Below are positions 15,771-24,753 of a stretch of DNA of 64,000 nucleotides, in pieces (within the stretch, counting starts at the first letter, position 1; each line of letters begins with the position of its first letter). The notes beneath the pieces are model-generated. The model saw only the letters and a list, made by a program, of their open reading frames with translations. It had not been told where the DNA came from and searched no databases. The position numbers and the translations under genes are program-made. This DNA comes from CAYRFF01 sp964423575 (GTDB lineage: Bacteria > Bacteroidota > Bacteroidia > Chitinophagales > Saprospiraceae), in contig CAYRFF010000003.1 in the NCBI GenBank assembly GCA_964423575.1, positions 1 through 64,000 on the forward strand. The letters are read 5' to 3'.

Positions 15771-17237
15771 ATGAGTAAATATGCCGGGAACTTATACGAA
15801 TTAATGCAAGGCGTTGTTGTAGAAAAGGTTGAAGGGTCACAAAATCAAACTTTTCAGGCAATCCATGTAGATTCACGTAAACTTGGCAAAGGTGATGTTT
15901 TCATAGCAATTGATGGTTACACAGCTGATGGACATGACTTTATAGAGATGGCGGTTAAAAACGGAGCTGTCGCTATAGTATATGAGAAAGACGGAAATTA
16001 TGATTTCGATGGTGTCACTCATATTAAGGTCACTGACAGTAGAGAAGCTGTAAGCTTAATGGCGTCCAATTATTACGGGCATCCGTCAGAATATCTGGAA
16101 TTGATAGGAGTGACGGGAACCAATGGAAAGACGACAATTGTCACCTTATTATACGATGTTTTCAGAGAGCTTGGTTTTAAAACCGGCCTTCTTTCAACAG
16201 TGCATAATAAGATAGATGATGTTGTACTTGAAGCGAGTCATACAACTCCGGATCCCATAAGCCTGAACAGATTGCTGCGAGAGATGGTGGACAGCGGATG
16301 TACGCATGCAGTGATGGAAGTAAGTTCACATGCATTACACCAGAAAAGAACATTCGGCCTGAAATTTTCCAGTGGCATATTTACAAATATTACTCATGAT
16401 CATCTCGATTATCACGGGACATTCGCTGAGTATATCAAAGCCAAAAAACTTCTGTTTGACCATTTGCCGAAAGGCTCCCTGGCAATCACAAATGTGGATG
16501 ATAATAAGGGGGAAGTGATGGTTCAGAACACAGCAGCCAGAATACGGCGCTATGCTTTACAGAGGATGGCAGATTACAAAGGGAAGATTCTGGATAACAG
16601 TATTCAGGGGTTACACCTCGAGATTAACGGACATGAAGTGTACTGCAGGATGGTAGGCAGGTTTAATGCTTACAATTTTCTTGCTGTGTACGCAGCTACA
16701 GTTGAAATGGGTCACGATGCTGTAGAAGTGTTGCGAATAATGTCGGGATTGACAGGTGCAGAAGGGAGATTTGATTACATAGTTGAACCAAAGACAGGAA
16801 TTGTCGGAATAGTCGATTATGCTCATACACCGGATGCTCTGGAGAATGTTCTGAAGACGATTAATGATATGCGCACGCCATCACAAAGGGTCATAACAGT
16901 GGTAGGCTGCGGCGGAGATCGGGATGTGAGCAAAAGGCCGGAAATGGCGAAGATTGCTGTAGATAGCAGCGATCAGGCCATTTTTACGAGTGATAATCCG
17001 AGATCTGAAGAACCGGAAGCAATTATAGACGACATGAAAAAGGGCGTAGATGATATGCGGAAAGTACTGGTTCAGATCGACAGGAGAGAAGCTATTAAAA
17101 TGGCGGTAGCCATTGCTAGAGAAGGCGATATCATTCTGATTGCGGGAAAGGGTCATGAGAAGTATCAAGAAATAAAAGGGGTTAAATATCCCTTTGACGA
17201 TAAAAGGGTGCTTAATGAAGTGCTCTTTGTATTATGA
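15771..17237 (+). CDS. murE: UDP-MurNAc-tripeptide ligase MurE (meso-DAP adding)
   Basis: MurE adds the third residue to UDP-MurNAc-L-Ala-D-Glu in the cytoplasm. The 488-residue product has the ATP-binding GVTGTNGKTT motif, the middle-domain EVSSHALHQKR and the C-terminal ligase domain. The motif D408-N-P-R411 is the recognised signature for meso-diaminopimelate, so the organism should have DAP-type peptidoglycan. It follows ftsI by 15 bases. Downstream, the gap to mraY (128 bases) is unusually long for this cluster and holds the hairpin element at 17271-17363. Confidence 0.95.
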   Translation: MSKYAGNLYELMQGVVVEKVEGSQNQTFQAIHVDSRKLGKGDVFIAIDGYTADGHDFIEMAVKNGAVAIVYEKDGNYDFDGVTHIKVTDSREAVSLMASNYYGHPSEYLELIGVTGTNGKTTIVTLLYDVFRELGFKTGLLSTVHNKIDDVVLEASHTTPDPISLNRLLREMVDSGCTHAVMEVSSHALHQKRTFGLKFSSGIFTNITHDHLDYHGTFAEYIKAKKLLFDHLPKGSLAITNVDDNKGEVMVQNTAARIRRYALQRMADYKGKILDNSIQGLHLEINGHEVYCRMVGRFNAYNFLAVYAATVEMGHDAVEVLRIMSGLTGAEGRFDYIVEPKTGIVGIVDYAHTPDALENVLKTINDMRTPSQRVITVVGCGGDRDVSKRPEMAKIAVDSSDQAIFTSDNPRSEEPEAIIDDMKKGVDDMRKVLVQIDRREAIKMAVAIAREGDIILIAGKGHEKYQEIKGVKYPFDDKRVLNEVLFVL

Positions 17238-17270
17238 GGTTTGGTTCTATAATCAAATTTAGGTTGGTTT

Positions 17271-17363
17271 AACAGTTGCAGCGGGTATGCTTGTAATTAA
17301 TGGTTGGAAATGTAAACGAGTCTCACCTGCTGCGCTGTTTTTTTAAAAAATTACAGTAGCAGC
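17271..17363 (+). promoter_or_regulatory. Attenuator-like competing hairpins between murE and mraY
   Basis: Arm A, AACAGTTGCAGCGGGT (17271-17286), pairs with arm B, ACCTGCTGCGCTGTT (17325-17339). The stem has about 14 pairs with one bulge and a 38-base loop, and is followed by seven T (17338-17344), which is terminator-like. Arm B can instead pair with arm C, ACAGTAGCAGC (17353-17363), absorbing the T-tract in a hairpin that ends two bases before the mraY ATG. Arms A and C are near copies. The two folds are mutually exclusive. The pairings are directly visible; regulation is inference. Confidence 0.5.
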
Positions 17364-17365
17364 GT

Positions 17366-18598
17366 ATGCTTTATCACTTATTTGATATACTAGAGAACCA
17401 GTATAGTTTGCCTGGTGCGCGCCTGTTCCAGTATTTATCTTTCAGGGCGGGTGTTGCGATTGTACTTTCATTGATTTTGTCAATGCTAGTCGGCAAGCGG
17501 ATAATACGGTATTTGAAAAAGCGGACAATAGGTGAATCGATAAGAGATTTAGGCCTTGAAGGGCAGGTAGAAAAAGAGGGGACGCCTACAATGGGTGGTG
17601 TGATAATCATCCTGGCAATAGTAGTTCCCAGTTTATTACTTGCTGACTTGACCAATATATACGTCCTGGTGATGTTGACATGTACGGTCTGGTTGGGTTT
17701 AATCGGATTCCTCGATGATTATATAAAGGTATTTAAAAAGAAAAAGAGCGGACTGAAAGGGAAATTCAAAATCCTCGGTCAGGTAGTTCTTGGACTGATT
17801 ATAGGACTGGTGATGTTGTTTCATCAGGATATTACCTTAAGAGTCACTCATGCTGAAGCTGTTGCAAATGGCTATCAGATTGTTGAGGAGGTGCCCGGAA
17901 CAACATTTGTAAACGTTAAGACTACACTGACGAATGTACCTTTCCTTAAAGGAAATCAACTTGACTATGCTTCCCTGCTTAAAGTATTCGGCGAGAATGC
18001 CGGTTCATTTGTATGGCTACTCTTTATTCCACTTGTCATCTTTATAGTAACTGCGGTATCCAATGCTGCAAATCTTACTGATGGACTTGATGGACTAGCT
18101 ACCGGAGTTTCAGCGATTATAGGTGGAACATTAGGCTTACTGGCATACTTTTCAGGAAACACAATCATAGCCAATTATCTAAACATCTTTTATATCCCTC
18201 ATGTCGGAGAGCTTCTTGTGTTCTCTGCGGGTTTTATGGGAGCCTGTATAGGCTTCCTCTGGTACAATGCTTATCCTGCCAAGGTTTTTATGGGTGATAC
18301 AGGATCTCTTGCATTGGGTGGGATAATAGCAGCGCTGGCAATTCTCATACGAAAGGAATTATTTATTCCGGTCCTGTGTGGAATCTTTCTGGTCGAGAAC
18401 CTTTCTGTGATTATACAGGTCGCTTACTTCAAATATACTAAAAGAAAATACGGAGAAGGAAGAAGAGTTTTTAAGATGTCACCTCTGCACCACCATTTTC
18501 AGAAGTCGGGAATGCATGAGGCTAAGATAGTAACTCGATTCTGGATTGTCGGCGTGATGCTGGCGGTAACAACAATGGTGATGTTGAAAATAAGATAA
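17366..18598 (+). CDS. mraY: Phospho-MurNAc-pentapeptide transferase MraY
   Basis: MraY transfers phospho-MurNAc-pentapeptide to undecaprenyl phosphate, making lipid I at the inner membrane. The 410-residue polytopic protein has the catalytic Asp117-Asp118 (FLDDYIKV), the NLTDGLDGLATG motif with Asp239 and the HHHFQ motif near the C-terminus. An insertion at about 155-215 makes it longer than the usual 360 residues, which is common in Bacteroidota. It starts directly after the murE-mraY hairpin element. murD, normally the next gene, is absent; ftsW follows after 6 bases. Confidence 0.95.
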   Translation: MLYHLFDILENQYSLPGARLFQYLSFRAGVAIVLSLILSMLVGKRIIRYLKKRTIGESIRDLGLEGQVEKEGTPTMGGVIIILAIVVPSLLLADLTNIYVLVMLTCTVWLGLIGFLDDYIKVFKKKKSGLKGKFKILGQVVLGLIIGLVMLFHQDITLRVTHAEAVANGYQIVEEVPGTTFVNVKTTLTNVPFLKGNQLDYASLLKVFGENAGSFVWLLFIPLVIFIVTAVSNAANLTDGLDGLATGVSAIIGGTLGLLAYFSGNTIIANYLNIFYIPHVGELLVFSAGFMGACIGFLWYNAYPAKVFMGDTGSLALGGIIAALAILIRKELFIPVLCGIFLVENLSVIIQVAYFKYTKRKYGEGRRVFKMSPLHHHFQKSGMHEAKIVTRFWIVGVMLAVTTMVMLKIR

Positions 18599-18604
18599 GA
18601 GAAA

Positions 18605-19801
18605 ATGCAAAGAGGAATTATTGCTTTATATGACAAACTAAAGGGAGACAAGGTGATCTGGTTCACCCTGTTCTTGCTGTGTTTCGCCAGTCTTTTGGCG
18701 GTATACAGTGCTACCGGAAGTATGGCATATAGAATGGGCGGTCATTCAACGCAATATTACCTTACAAAGCAGTTATTCTTTGTGGTCCTGGGGCTGGTCG
18801 TAGCTTACATAGCACATAGAATACACTACGAACACTATCTCAGATGGGCTCCATACATGTTTGTGGTAGCTATAGGATTGTTGATAGTGACTCTCTTTGC
18901 AGGTGTTGAAATAAATTCAGCCAGACGTTGGTTGAAGATTCCGCTCATCGGCTTGACTTTTCAGCCGTCGGACTTAGGAAAGATTGCCTTGATTTTAATG
19001 CTGGCTAGAACGCTTTCCATGCAAGACTTTGTAGTGGATGAGTTTAAGAAATTTGGGAATCTGATGATGATCATCGGTGGAGTGTGTCTACTGATTGCTC
19101 CTATGGACTTTTCAACAGCGATAATGCTGTTTGGAACATCAATGGTAATCCTGTTTATGGCCAAGATTAAGTTTAGATATATGTTTTTAACAGGAGGTGT
19201 GGTGGCTGTCCTGGTAGGAGGGCTCTTTGTTATAGGTTCTTTCTATCCCGATATGGTGAGATCAGAAACTTGGGTGAGCAGATTACAGAATTTCTCTACC
19301 GAAGGCGGGGAGAGTTATCAGATTACACAAGCTAAAATTGCGATTGCTGAAGGTGGTATTCTGGGTGCAGGTCCAGGGAATAGTATGCAGAGGAATTTTT
19401 TGCCATCACCTTATAGTGATTTTATTTATTCCATAATCTGTGAAGAGTATGGTTTAGTCGGGGGGGGCGTCCTTTTATCGGTGTATCTGCTGTTCCTGTA
19501 TCGTGTGACGCGATTGATAAACAGGTGTAAAAGGAAATTTGGAATACTGGTAGCCTATGGTTTGAGTTTTGCCATAATGTTCCAGGCTGCTTTAAATATA
19601 GCGGTGTCAATAGACTTGATACCGGTGACAGGGATAACCTTACCCATAGTAAGTATGGGAGGTTCTTCAATGCTGTTTACTTGTTTGGCTTTTGGGATTA
19701 TTCTTTCTGTAAGCAATCATACTGAGAGTTTACTCGAGGAAAAAGGGCCAGAAGAAGCAGTGGCGAAAGTAGAGGAGGATTGGGATGAGGTTGATTATTA
19801 G
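18605..19801 (+). CDS. ftsW: Septal peptidoglycan polymerase FtsW
   Basis: FtsW is the SEDS-family glycosyltransferase that polymerises lipid II at the septum as partner of FtsI. The 398-residue product is polytopic with about ten hydrophobic helices. It has typical SEDS segments: INSARRWLKIPLIGLTFQPSD, the loop ending AEGGILGAGPGNSMQRNFLP, and GITLPIVSMGGSSM. The dcw location identifies it as FtsW rather than RodA. Its acidic C-terminal tail overlaps the murG start by 17 bases. Confidence 0.93.
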   Translation: MQRGIIALYDKLKGDKVIWFTLFLLCFASLLAVYSATGSMAYRMGGHSTQYYLTKQLFFVVLGLVVAYIAHRIHYEHYLRWAPYMFVVAIGLLIVTLFAGVEINSARRWLKIPLIGLTFQPSDLGKIALILMLARTLSMQDFVVDEFKKFGNLMMIIGGVCLLIAPMDFSTAIMLFGTSMVILFMAKIKFRYMFLTGGVVAVLVGGLFVIGSFYPDMVRSETWVSRLQNFSTEGGESYQITQAKIAIAEGGILGAGPGNSMQRNFLPSPYSDFIYSIICEEYGLVGGGVLLSVYLLFLYRVTRLINRCKRKFGILVAYGLSFAIMFQAALNIAVSIDLIPVTGITLPIVSMGGSSMLFTCLAFGIILSVSNHTESLLEEKGPEEAVAKVEEDWDEVDY

Positions 19802-20879
19802 CGGTGGCGGAACCGGCGGGCATATATTCCCCGCGATATCCGTTGCTGATGAAATAAAGAAGCAATATCCGAACGCGGATATTTTATTTATCGGAGCTGA
19901 AGATCGGATGGAAATGGAAAAAGTTCCACAAGCGGGATACCCGATTAAGGGTTTACCGGTAATCGGAATTCAGCGACGACTTAGTTTGAAAAATTTATCT
20001 GTTCCGGTGAAACTCTGGAAAAGTCTAAAAAAAACAGGGCGAATAATGCGGGAATTTAAACCCGATGCAGTCCTGGGGTTTGGAGGATATACTAGCGCTC
20101 CTACATTGTGGAAGGCCACAGGTCTCGGCATTCCAACATTGATACAGGAGCAAAACTCATATGCCGGTCTTACCAATAAGGTCTTGGGTAAGCGCGTCAA
20201 GAGCATATGTGTGGCATTCGACGGAATGGAGAAATTTTTTCCATCAGAGAAAATCAGGATTACGGGTAATCCCGTGAGAAGTGGTTTATCTGATGTGACT
20301 CGGTTGAAAGAGGAGGCATTACGCTTTTTCGATTGGGGTCAAAATGGGAAAACGCTTTTGATATTTGGAGGAAGTTTAGGAGCCAGAACGTTAAACAACG
20401 CAGTTGCATCCTGGATAAAATCGAAAGATTTTGACGAGGATGTACAGGTAATATGGCAGTGCGGCAAGAGAGATTATGGGCTTTTTAAAAAAGATACAGC
20501 ATTACAAAAAGAAAACGTCCGTATTCTTGAGTTCATAGATCGTATGGATTTAGCCTATGCGATTGCCGACTTAGTGGTATGCAGAGCAGGAGCAATTACA
20601 ATTTCAGAATTGTGTATTGTGAAAAAACCAACGATTCTGGTTCCTTCTCCAAATGTAACAGATGATCATCAGACGAAGAATGCAATGGCATTGATTGATA
20701 AAGATGCAGCAGTCCTGGTCAGAGATGATAAAACTGAGATTGAAATGATGCAGAAGGCGATGGCCTTATTATCGGATGAGCAGAAATTAAAAACTCTTTC
20801 CGAAAATATAGGAAAATTGGCCAGGCCCAATGCTACGAAAGATATAGTTGATGAATTGCATAAATTATTGAAGAAGTGA
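19785..20879 (+). CDS. murG: UDP-GlcNAc:lipid I transferase MurG
   Basis: MurG adds GlcNAc to lipid I, giving lipid II, on the cytoplasmic membrane face. The 364-residue GT28 enzyme has the N-terminal glycine-rich loop ISGGGTGGHIFPA, FGGYTSAP, QEQNSYAGLTNK, GGSLGARTLN and the donor-site CRAGAITISEL. It overlaps ftsW by 17 bases and ftsQ by 4 (GTGA). murC, which usually follows murG in Bacteroidota, is missing; ftsQ comes next directly. Confidence 0.95.
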   Translation: MRLIISGGGTGGHIFPAISVADEIKKQYPNADILFIGAEDRMEMEKVPQAGYPIKGLPVIGIQRRLSLKNLSVPVKLWKSLKKTGRIMREFKPDAVLGFGGYTSAPTLWKATGLGIPTLIQEQNSYAGLTNKVLGKRVKSICVAFDGMEKFFPSEKIRITGNPVRSGLSDVTRLKEEALRFFDWGQNGKTLLIFGGSLGARTLNNAVASWIKSKDFDEDVQVIWQCGKRDYGLFKKDTALQKENVRILEFIDRMDLAYAIADLVVCRAGAITISELCIVKKPTILVPSPNVTDDHQTKNAMALIDKDAAVLVRDDKTEIEMMQKAMALLSDEQKLKTLSENIGKLARPNATKDIVDELHKLLKK

Positions 20880-21658
20880 AATTCTTGAAGAACATAAAAG
20901 TCCACCCCAAGGCATGGTTGATGCTTATGATTGCGATTTTCGCAGTTATGACAATCGGCCTCTTGTCAGCGGTCAGTGAGAAGATGAATTCTCAGGTACA
21001 GGGTGTGGAAATAGAACTTGCTTCAACGGAGTACAATAATTCAATGATTTCAGTAAAGGATCTATCTGATTATGTAAATGCAAAGATGCCTGAACTGACG
21101 AATGTAAATTCAGTGAAAGCACTGGATTTGCGTAAGCTTGAAGAGGAGTTAAATAAACACCCGCAAGTACATAATGCGGATGCGTTCCTTAATAGGAAAA
21201 ATATAATTGAAATTAAAGTTTATCAGAAGGAACCGGTATACAGAATATTTGATGCTCAAGGTGGTAGTTACTATCTGGATTATTATGGAGATAAAATGCC
21301 TTTGTCATCACATTATACAGCACGTATACCTGTGGTTGTCCTGAAAAGCACCAAAGTGAAAGAAGAGAAACTTTTTGAAGATCTACTTAAACTTAAGGGA
21401 GAATTGAAAGGAAGATTCTTTTTGGACACCAATATTGATCAGTTAGTAATCGATGAAGGTGGTTCAATTACAATGATTCCCATGATAGGAAGTTTCGTTG
21501 TGAAGATGGGAACAGCTGAGAATCTGACTGATAAACTAGATAGATTGGAGAAAATATATAAAGAGAAACTCATTCATAAAGGATGGGATTATTATAAAGC
21601 AATTGACTTGCGGTTTAGTGGACAGGTCGTTGCTCAAAAAAAGGATGGTAAAATTTAA
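20876..21658 (+). CDS. ftsQ: Cell division protein FtsQ
   Basis: FtsQ (DivIB) is a bitopic divisome protein that organises FtsL and FtsB and couples FtsZ assembly to wall synthesis. The 260-residue product has a short cytoplasmic tail, one transmembrane helix (about 12-31) and a periplasmic region. This region includes a POTRA-like segment (VEIELASTEYNNSMISVKDL through LNKHPQVHNADAFLN) and a FtsQ beta domain. The start is GTG, overlapping the murG stop as GTGA, so translation is probably coupled. Size, topology and location between murG and ftsA support the call. Confidence 0.9.
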   Translation: MKFLKNIKVHPKAWLMLMIAIFAVMTIGLLSAVSEKMNSQVQGVEIELASTEYNNSMISVKDLSDYVNAKMPELTNVNSVKALDLRKLEEELNKHPQVHNADAFLNRKNIIEIKVYQKEPVYRIFDAQGGSYYLDYYGDKMPLSSHYTARIPVVVLKSTKVKEEKLFEDLLKLKGELKGRFFLDTNIDQLVIDEGGSITMIPMIGSFVVKMGTAENLTDKLDRLEKIYKEKLIHKGWDYYKAIDLRFSGQVVAQKKDGKI

Positions 21659-21678
21659 TGTAAGAAAATATTGTGCAA

Positions 21679-23058
21679 ATGAAGAAGACTCAAGAAACCA
21701 GAGAAGTTATTGTAGCAATTGATATAGGAACAACAAAGGTATGTGCTATTGCGGGATATCGCGATATGCATGACCGGTTCCATGTTCTTTCAGTAGGCCG
21801 AGTTTCCTCTGAAGGCGTGTTACGCGGAGTCGTTTCCAATATCGATAAAACTGTTAAGGCTATAAATGAAGCATTGGGGAAAATCAGCCATAGCGTGCCT
21901 CATAAAATAACTGAATTACATCTGGGAATCGCCGGACAGCATATTAACAGTTTTCAGCAGAATAATGCAAGAAGTAGAGATAATTCTCAGAAGGAGATTT
22001 CTCAAGAGGATATTGATCTTCTGGTAGCAGACATGCATAAAATAGGTCTGCCGGCAGGGAAGAAGATTTTGCACATAATTCCGCAGGAATATAAAGTAGA
22101 TCAGGAAAACGGTATCAAGGATCCTATAGGGATGTCCGGGAACAGACTGGAAACTAATTTCCATATCATTACCGGTTCCGTGAATGCAATTAACAACCTG
22201 GATCGCTGTATGACCAGGGCTAATCTGAAAGTAAAGGATCTTATACTTGAGCCTATTGCATCAGCACATGCTGTTGTAAATGAGCAGGAAATGGAAGCAG
22301 GAGTCGCAATCATTGACATCGGGGGAGGTACAACAGACTTGGCAATTTATCATGAAGGTATTTTAAGACATACAGCTGTTATTCCTTTGGGAGGTAATTC
22401 TATCACTACAGACATTAAGGAAGGTTGCACAGTGATGAAAGACCAGGCTGAAAGGTTGAAGGTGATGTTTGGAACTGCACTTTCAGATGAGATTCAGGAA
22501 AACAGAACGATTATTATTCCCGGACTTCAAAAACATGATGAAAAGCGCATTACAGAGCGCAATCTATCAAAGATAATTCAAGCGCGTGTTGAAGAAATCC
22601 TGGATTATGTTTATTCCGAGATCGTCAGAAGTGGCTATGAAGATAAGTTGATAGGAGGTCTGGTCCTTACCGGCGGTGGTGCATCTCTGAAGAATATAAA
22701 AGAGCTTACTGAACTTCACACCGGCATGAAAGCGCGAATAGGAATTCCTAGTGAGTATCTGGCGCAGGGTTACATCAAGGAACTTGATAACCCATCTTAT
22801 GCTACAGTAATTGGGCTTTTAATAGAAGGTATTAAGAAATCTGAACTTGAGATGAGTAAGATGATTGAGAAGGAAATTGAAAGACAAGGAAGATTGGATT
22901 TTCAAAAAGAGGAATCTGAAGGAATTACAGTAGGAAATGAAACTGTAGAAAAGGAAATAGAACAAGAAGAAAAGTCTAGAAAGAGGCCATGGTTCTCCCC
23001 TAAGAGTTTTCAGAAAATTAAGGAGTTTTTTGAGGCAGCACCAGATTCAGAATTATAA
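21679..23058 (+). CDS. ftsA: Cell division actin-like protein FtsA
   Basis: FtsA tethers FtsZ to the membrane and recruits later division proteins. The 459-residue product has actin-fold phosphate motifs: AIDIGTTKVCAIAG near the N-terminus, IIDIGGGTTDLAIY in the middle and VLTGGGASLKNI further on. The SHS2/1C subdomain lies around 85-165. The C-terminal end (RKRPWFSPKSFQKIKEFFEA) could form the amphipathic membrane-targeting helix. I prefer the ATG at 21679; a GTG six bases upstream is possible. It lies 20 bases after ftsQ. Confidence 0.95.
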   Translation: MKKTQETREVIVAIDIGTTKVCAIAGYRDMHDRFHVLSVGRVSSEGVLRGVVSNIDKTVKAINEALGKISHSVPHKITELHLGIAGQHINSFQQNNARSRDNSQKEISQEDIDLLVADMHKIGLPAGKKILHIIPQEYKVDQENGIKDPIGMSGNRLETNFHIITGSVNAINNLDRCMTRANLKVKDLILEPIASAHAVVNEQEMEAGVAIIDIGGGTTDLAIYHEGILRHTAVIPLGGNSITTDIKEGCTVMKDQAERLKVMFGTALSDEIQENRTIIIPGLQKHDEKRITERNLSKIIQARVEEILDYVYSEIVRSGYEDKLIGGLVLTGGGASLKNIKELTELHTGMKARIGIPSEYLAQGYIKELDNPSYATVIGLLIEGIKKSELEMSKMIEKEIERQGRLDFQKEESEGITVGNETVEKEIEQEEKSRKRPWFSPKSFQKIKEFFEAAPDSEL

Positions 23059-23110
23059 AATTGAAGAAATTATTTAAGAAAAATATTTACCCACTTTAAA
23101 TAAAGATATT

Positions 23111-24508
23111 ATGCCATTATTATTTGACATACCGGAAGAAGAGAGCTCCATCATCAAAGTACTAGGAGTAGGTGGAGGAGGTTCAAATGCTGTGAACCAT
23201 ATGTATAATCAGGGCATTGTAGGCGTTGACTTTGCTATCTGTAATACAGATATCCAAGCATTGGATGACAGCAAAGTGCCATATAAGATTCAGCTAGGAA
23301 AGGATCTGACTGATGGACGTGGCGCTGGAAGCAAGCCGGAGGTGGGTAGAGAAGCCTGCCTGGAGACGATAGATGAGGTTAAGCGTTTTCTTGAAAAGAA
23401 TACCAAAATGCTCTTCGTAACTGCAGGACTGGGAGGTGGAACAGGTACAGGTGCTGCACCTATTATTGCCAAAGCTGCTAAAGAGCTTGATATCCTTACT
23501 GTAGGAATTGTGACATTGCCATTTAAGTTTGAAGGTGCAAAGAGAGCGCAATACGCTGAGAATGGACTGAAAGAAATGCGTAAGAGTGTAGATTCTCTTA
23601 TAGTAATCAGCAATGATAAATTAAGAGAAATATATGGCAACCTTCACCTGACAGAAGCATTTGCGCAAGCAGATAATATTCTGACCACTGCTGCAAAAGG
23701 AATTGCTGAAATCATTACTGTCTCCGGAGTGATAAATGTGGACTTTGAAGACGTAAATACCGTGATGCGTGAAAGTGGTGTCTGCATTATGGGAACTGCA
23801 GAAATGGAAGGAGAGGATAGAGCGAGAAAAGCTATCGAAGCTGCTCTTAATTCACCATTAATTGAGGATAACGATATCCGCGGTGCTGCGAATATTCTTC
23901 TGAATATTTCTTCCGGAACCAAGGAGATTACAATGGATGAAATCACCGAGATTACTAATTATGTTACTGAGGCTGCCGGCCCTGAAACCAACATAATCTG
24001 GGGTAATGGTAGGAATGATGATCTAAGAGATAAAATTGCAGTGACAATTATTGCCACCGGATTTAAAGAAAGCAGATTTACGGAAAAAACTACTAAAACA
24101 GGTGTAGTAATATTGGGCGAAGAAACAGGAATGGACCAGACTTATGTAGAAAAGGGTTCATTGACGCTCGAGTTGGATATAAATAATTCGGAAGTTGTTA
24201 ATGTGGTAGAAGAATATCCAAAAATTTCCGGTACAAATACTGATCCTTATGAAGAGCAATCAGACATAGATGTGGAACTCCGAAGTGAATATCTGATGAA
24301 AGAAAAACAAAGGAGAGAGGATCAGAGAAGTAGTATGAAACAAATTAATTCCAAGACTCTTGAAAACCTGGAAAAGGTACCAGCATATCTAAGACGAAAT
24401 ATGAAGTTAGAAGGCGTGAGCGCTCAAGAAACTTCATCCGGGATATTTATGGATGAAGAGGAGTCTGAAGGAACTGAAAATAATTTTCTACATAGAAATG
24501 TAGATTAA
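23111..24508 (+). CDS. ftsZ: Cell division tubulin FtsZ
   Basis: FtsZ is the GTPase that forms the Z ring. The 465-residue product has the N-terminal GVGGGGSNAVNHM, the tubulin signature GGGTGTG at 108-114 and the T7 synergy region with NVDFEDVNTVM. A variable linker then leads to the conserved peptide VPAYLRR (423-429), which binds FtsA. That peptide is followed by a further 36-residue acidic tail, whereas in many bacteria it ends the protein. It is last in the dcw cluster; a strong terminator lies at 24576-24607. Confidence 0.97.
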   Translation: MPLLFDIPEEESSIIKVLGVGGGGSNAVNHMYNQGIVGVDFAICNTDIQALDDSKVPYKIQLGKDLTDGRGAGSKPEVGREACLETIDEVKRFLEKNTKMLFVTAGLGGGTGTGAAPIIAKAAKELDILTVGIVTLPFKFEGAKRAQYAENGLKEMRKSVDSLIVISNDKLREIYGNLHLTEAFAQADNILTTAAKGIAEIITVSGVINVDFEDVNTVMRESGVCIMGTAEMEGEDRARKAIEAALNSPLIEDNDIRGAANILLNISSGTKEITMDEITEITNYVTEAAGPETNIIWGNGRNDDLRDKIAVTIIATGFKESRFTEKTTKTGVVILGEETGMDQTYVEKGSLTLELDINNSEVVNVVEEYPKISGTNTDPYEEQSDIDVELRSEYLMKEKQRREDQRSSMKQINSKTLENLEKVPAYLRRNMKLEGVSAQETSSGIFMDEEESEGTENNFLHRNVD

Positions 24509-24575
24509 AGATTCTCATTATTATCACTTCTCAAACGTGAGATTTGGTTTTATTGGTTTATTGGTTTATTGGTCT

Positions 24576-24607
24576 ATCCGGGCAATTGGTCTTGCCCGGA
24601 TTTTTTT
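24576..24607 (+). terminator. Intrinsic terminator of the dcw operon
   Basis: ATCCGGGCAA (24576-24585) pairs perfectly with TTGCCCGGAT (24592-24601) around a six-base loop, followed by T residues to 24607. It lies 68 bases after the ftsZ stop. A short run of three GGTTTATT-like tandem units (24546-24572) precedes it. Confidence 0.9.
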
Positions 24608-24726
24608 ATTTTAGGCCTCTTGTAATCTCTCATATTTATTATTTCATACCATAAAGCACTGATTATCCGCGTGCAATGAGAGGTTTTTGATATAGATATA
24701 ACCATATATATAATAAAAGTATAATC

Positions 24727-24742
24727 TTGGCACAAGATTTGT
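24727..24742 (+). promoter_or_regulatory. Sigma-54-like -24/-12 promoter element
   Basis: TTGGCACAAGATTTGT matches the sigma-54 consensus TGGCAC-N5-TTGC in all but the final base, with the required 10-base spacing between GG (24729-24730) and the -13/-12 pair (24741-24742). Transcription would start near 24754. The presence of rpoN in this genome is not shown in the window. Confidence 0.5.
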
Positions 24743-24753
24743 ATATATCATTA

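Noticed and set aside
24546..24572. Three GGTTTATT-like tandem units
   Set aside because: Too short and imperfect to be a meaningful repeat array; probably low-complexity spacer before the terminator.
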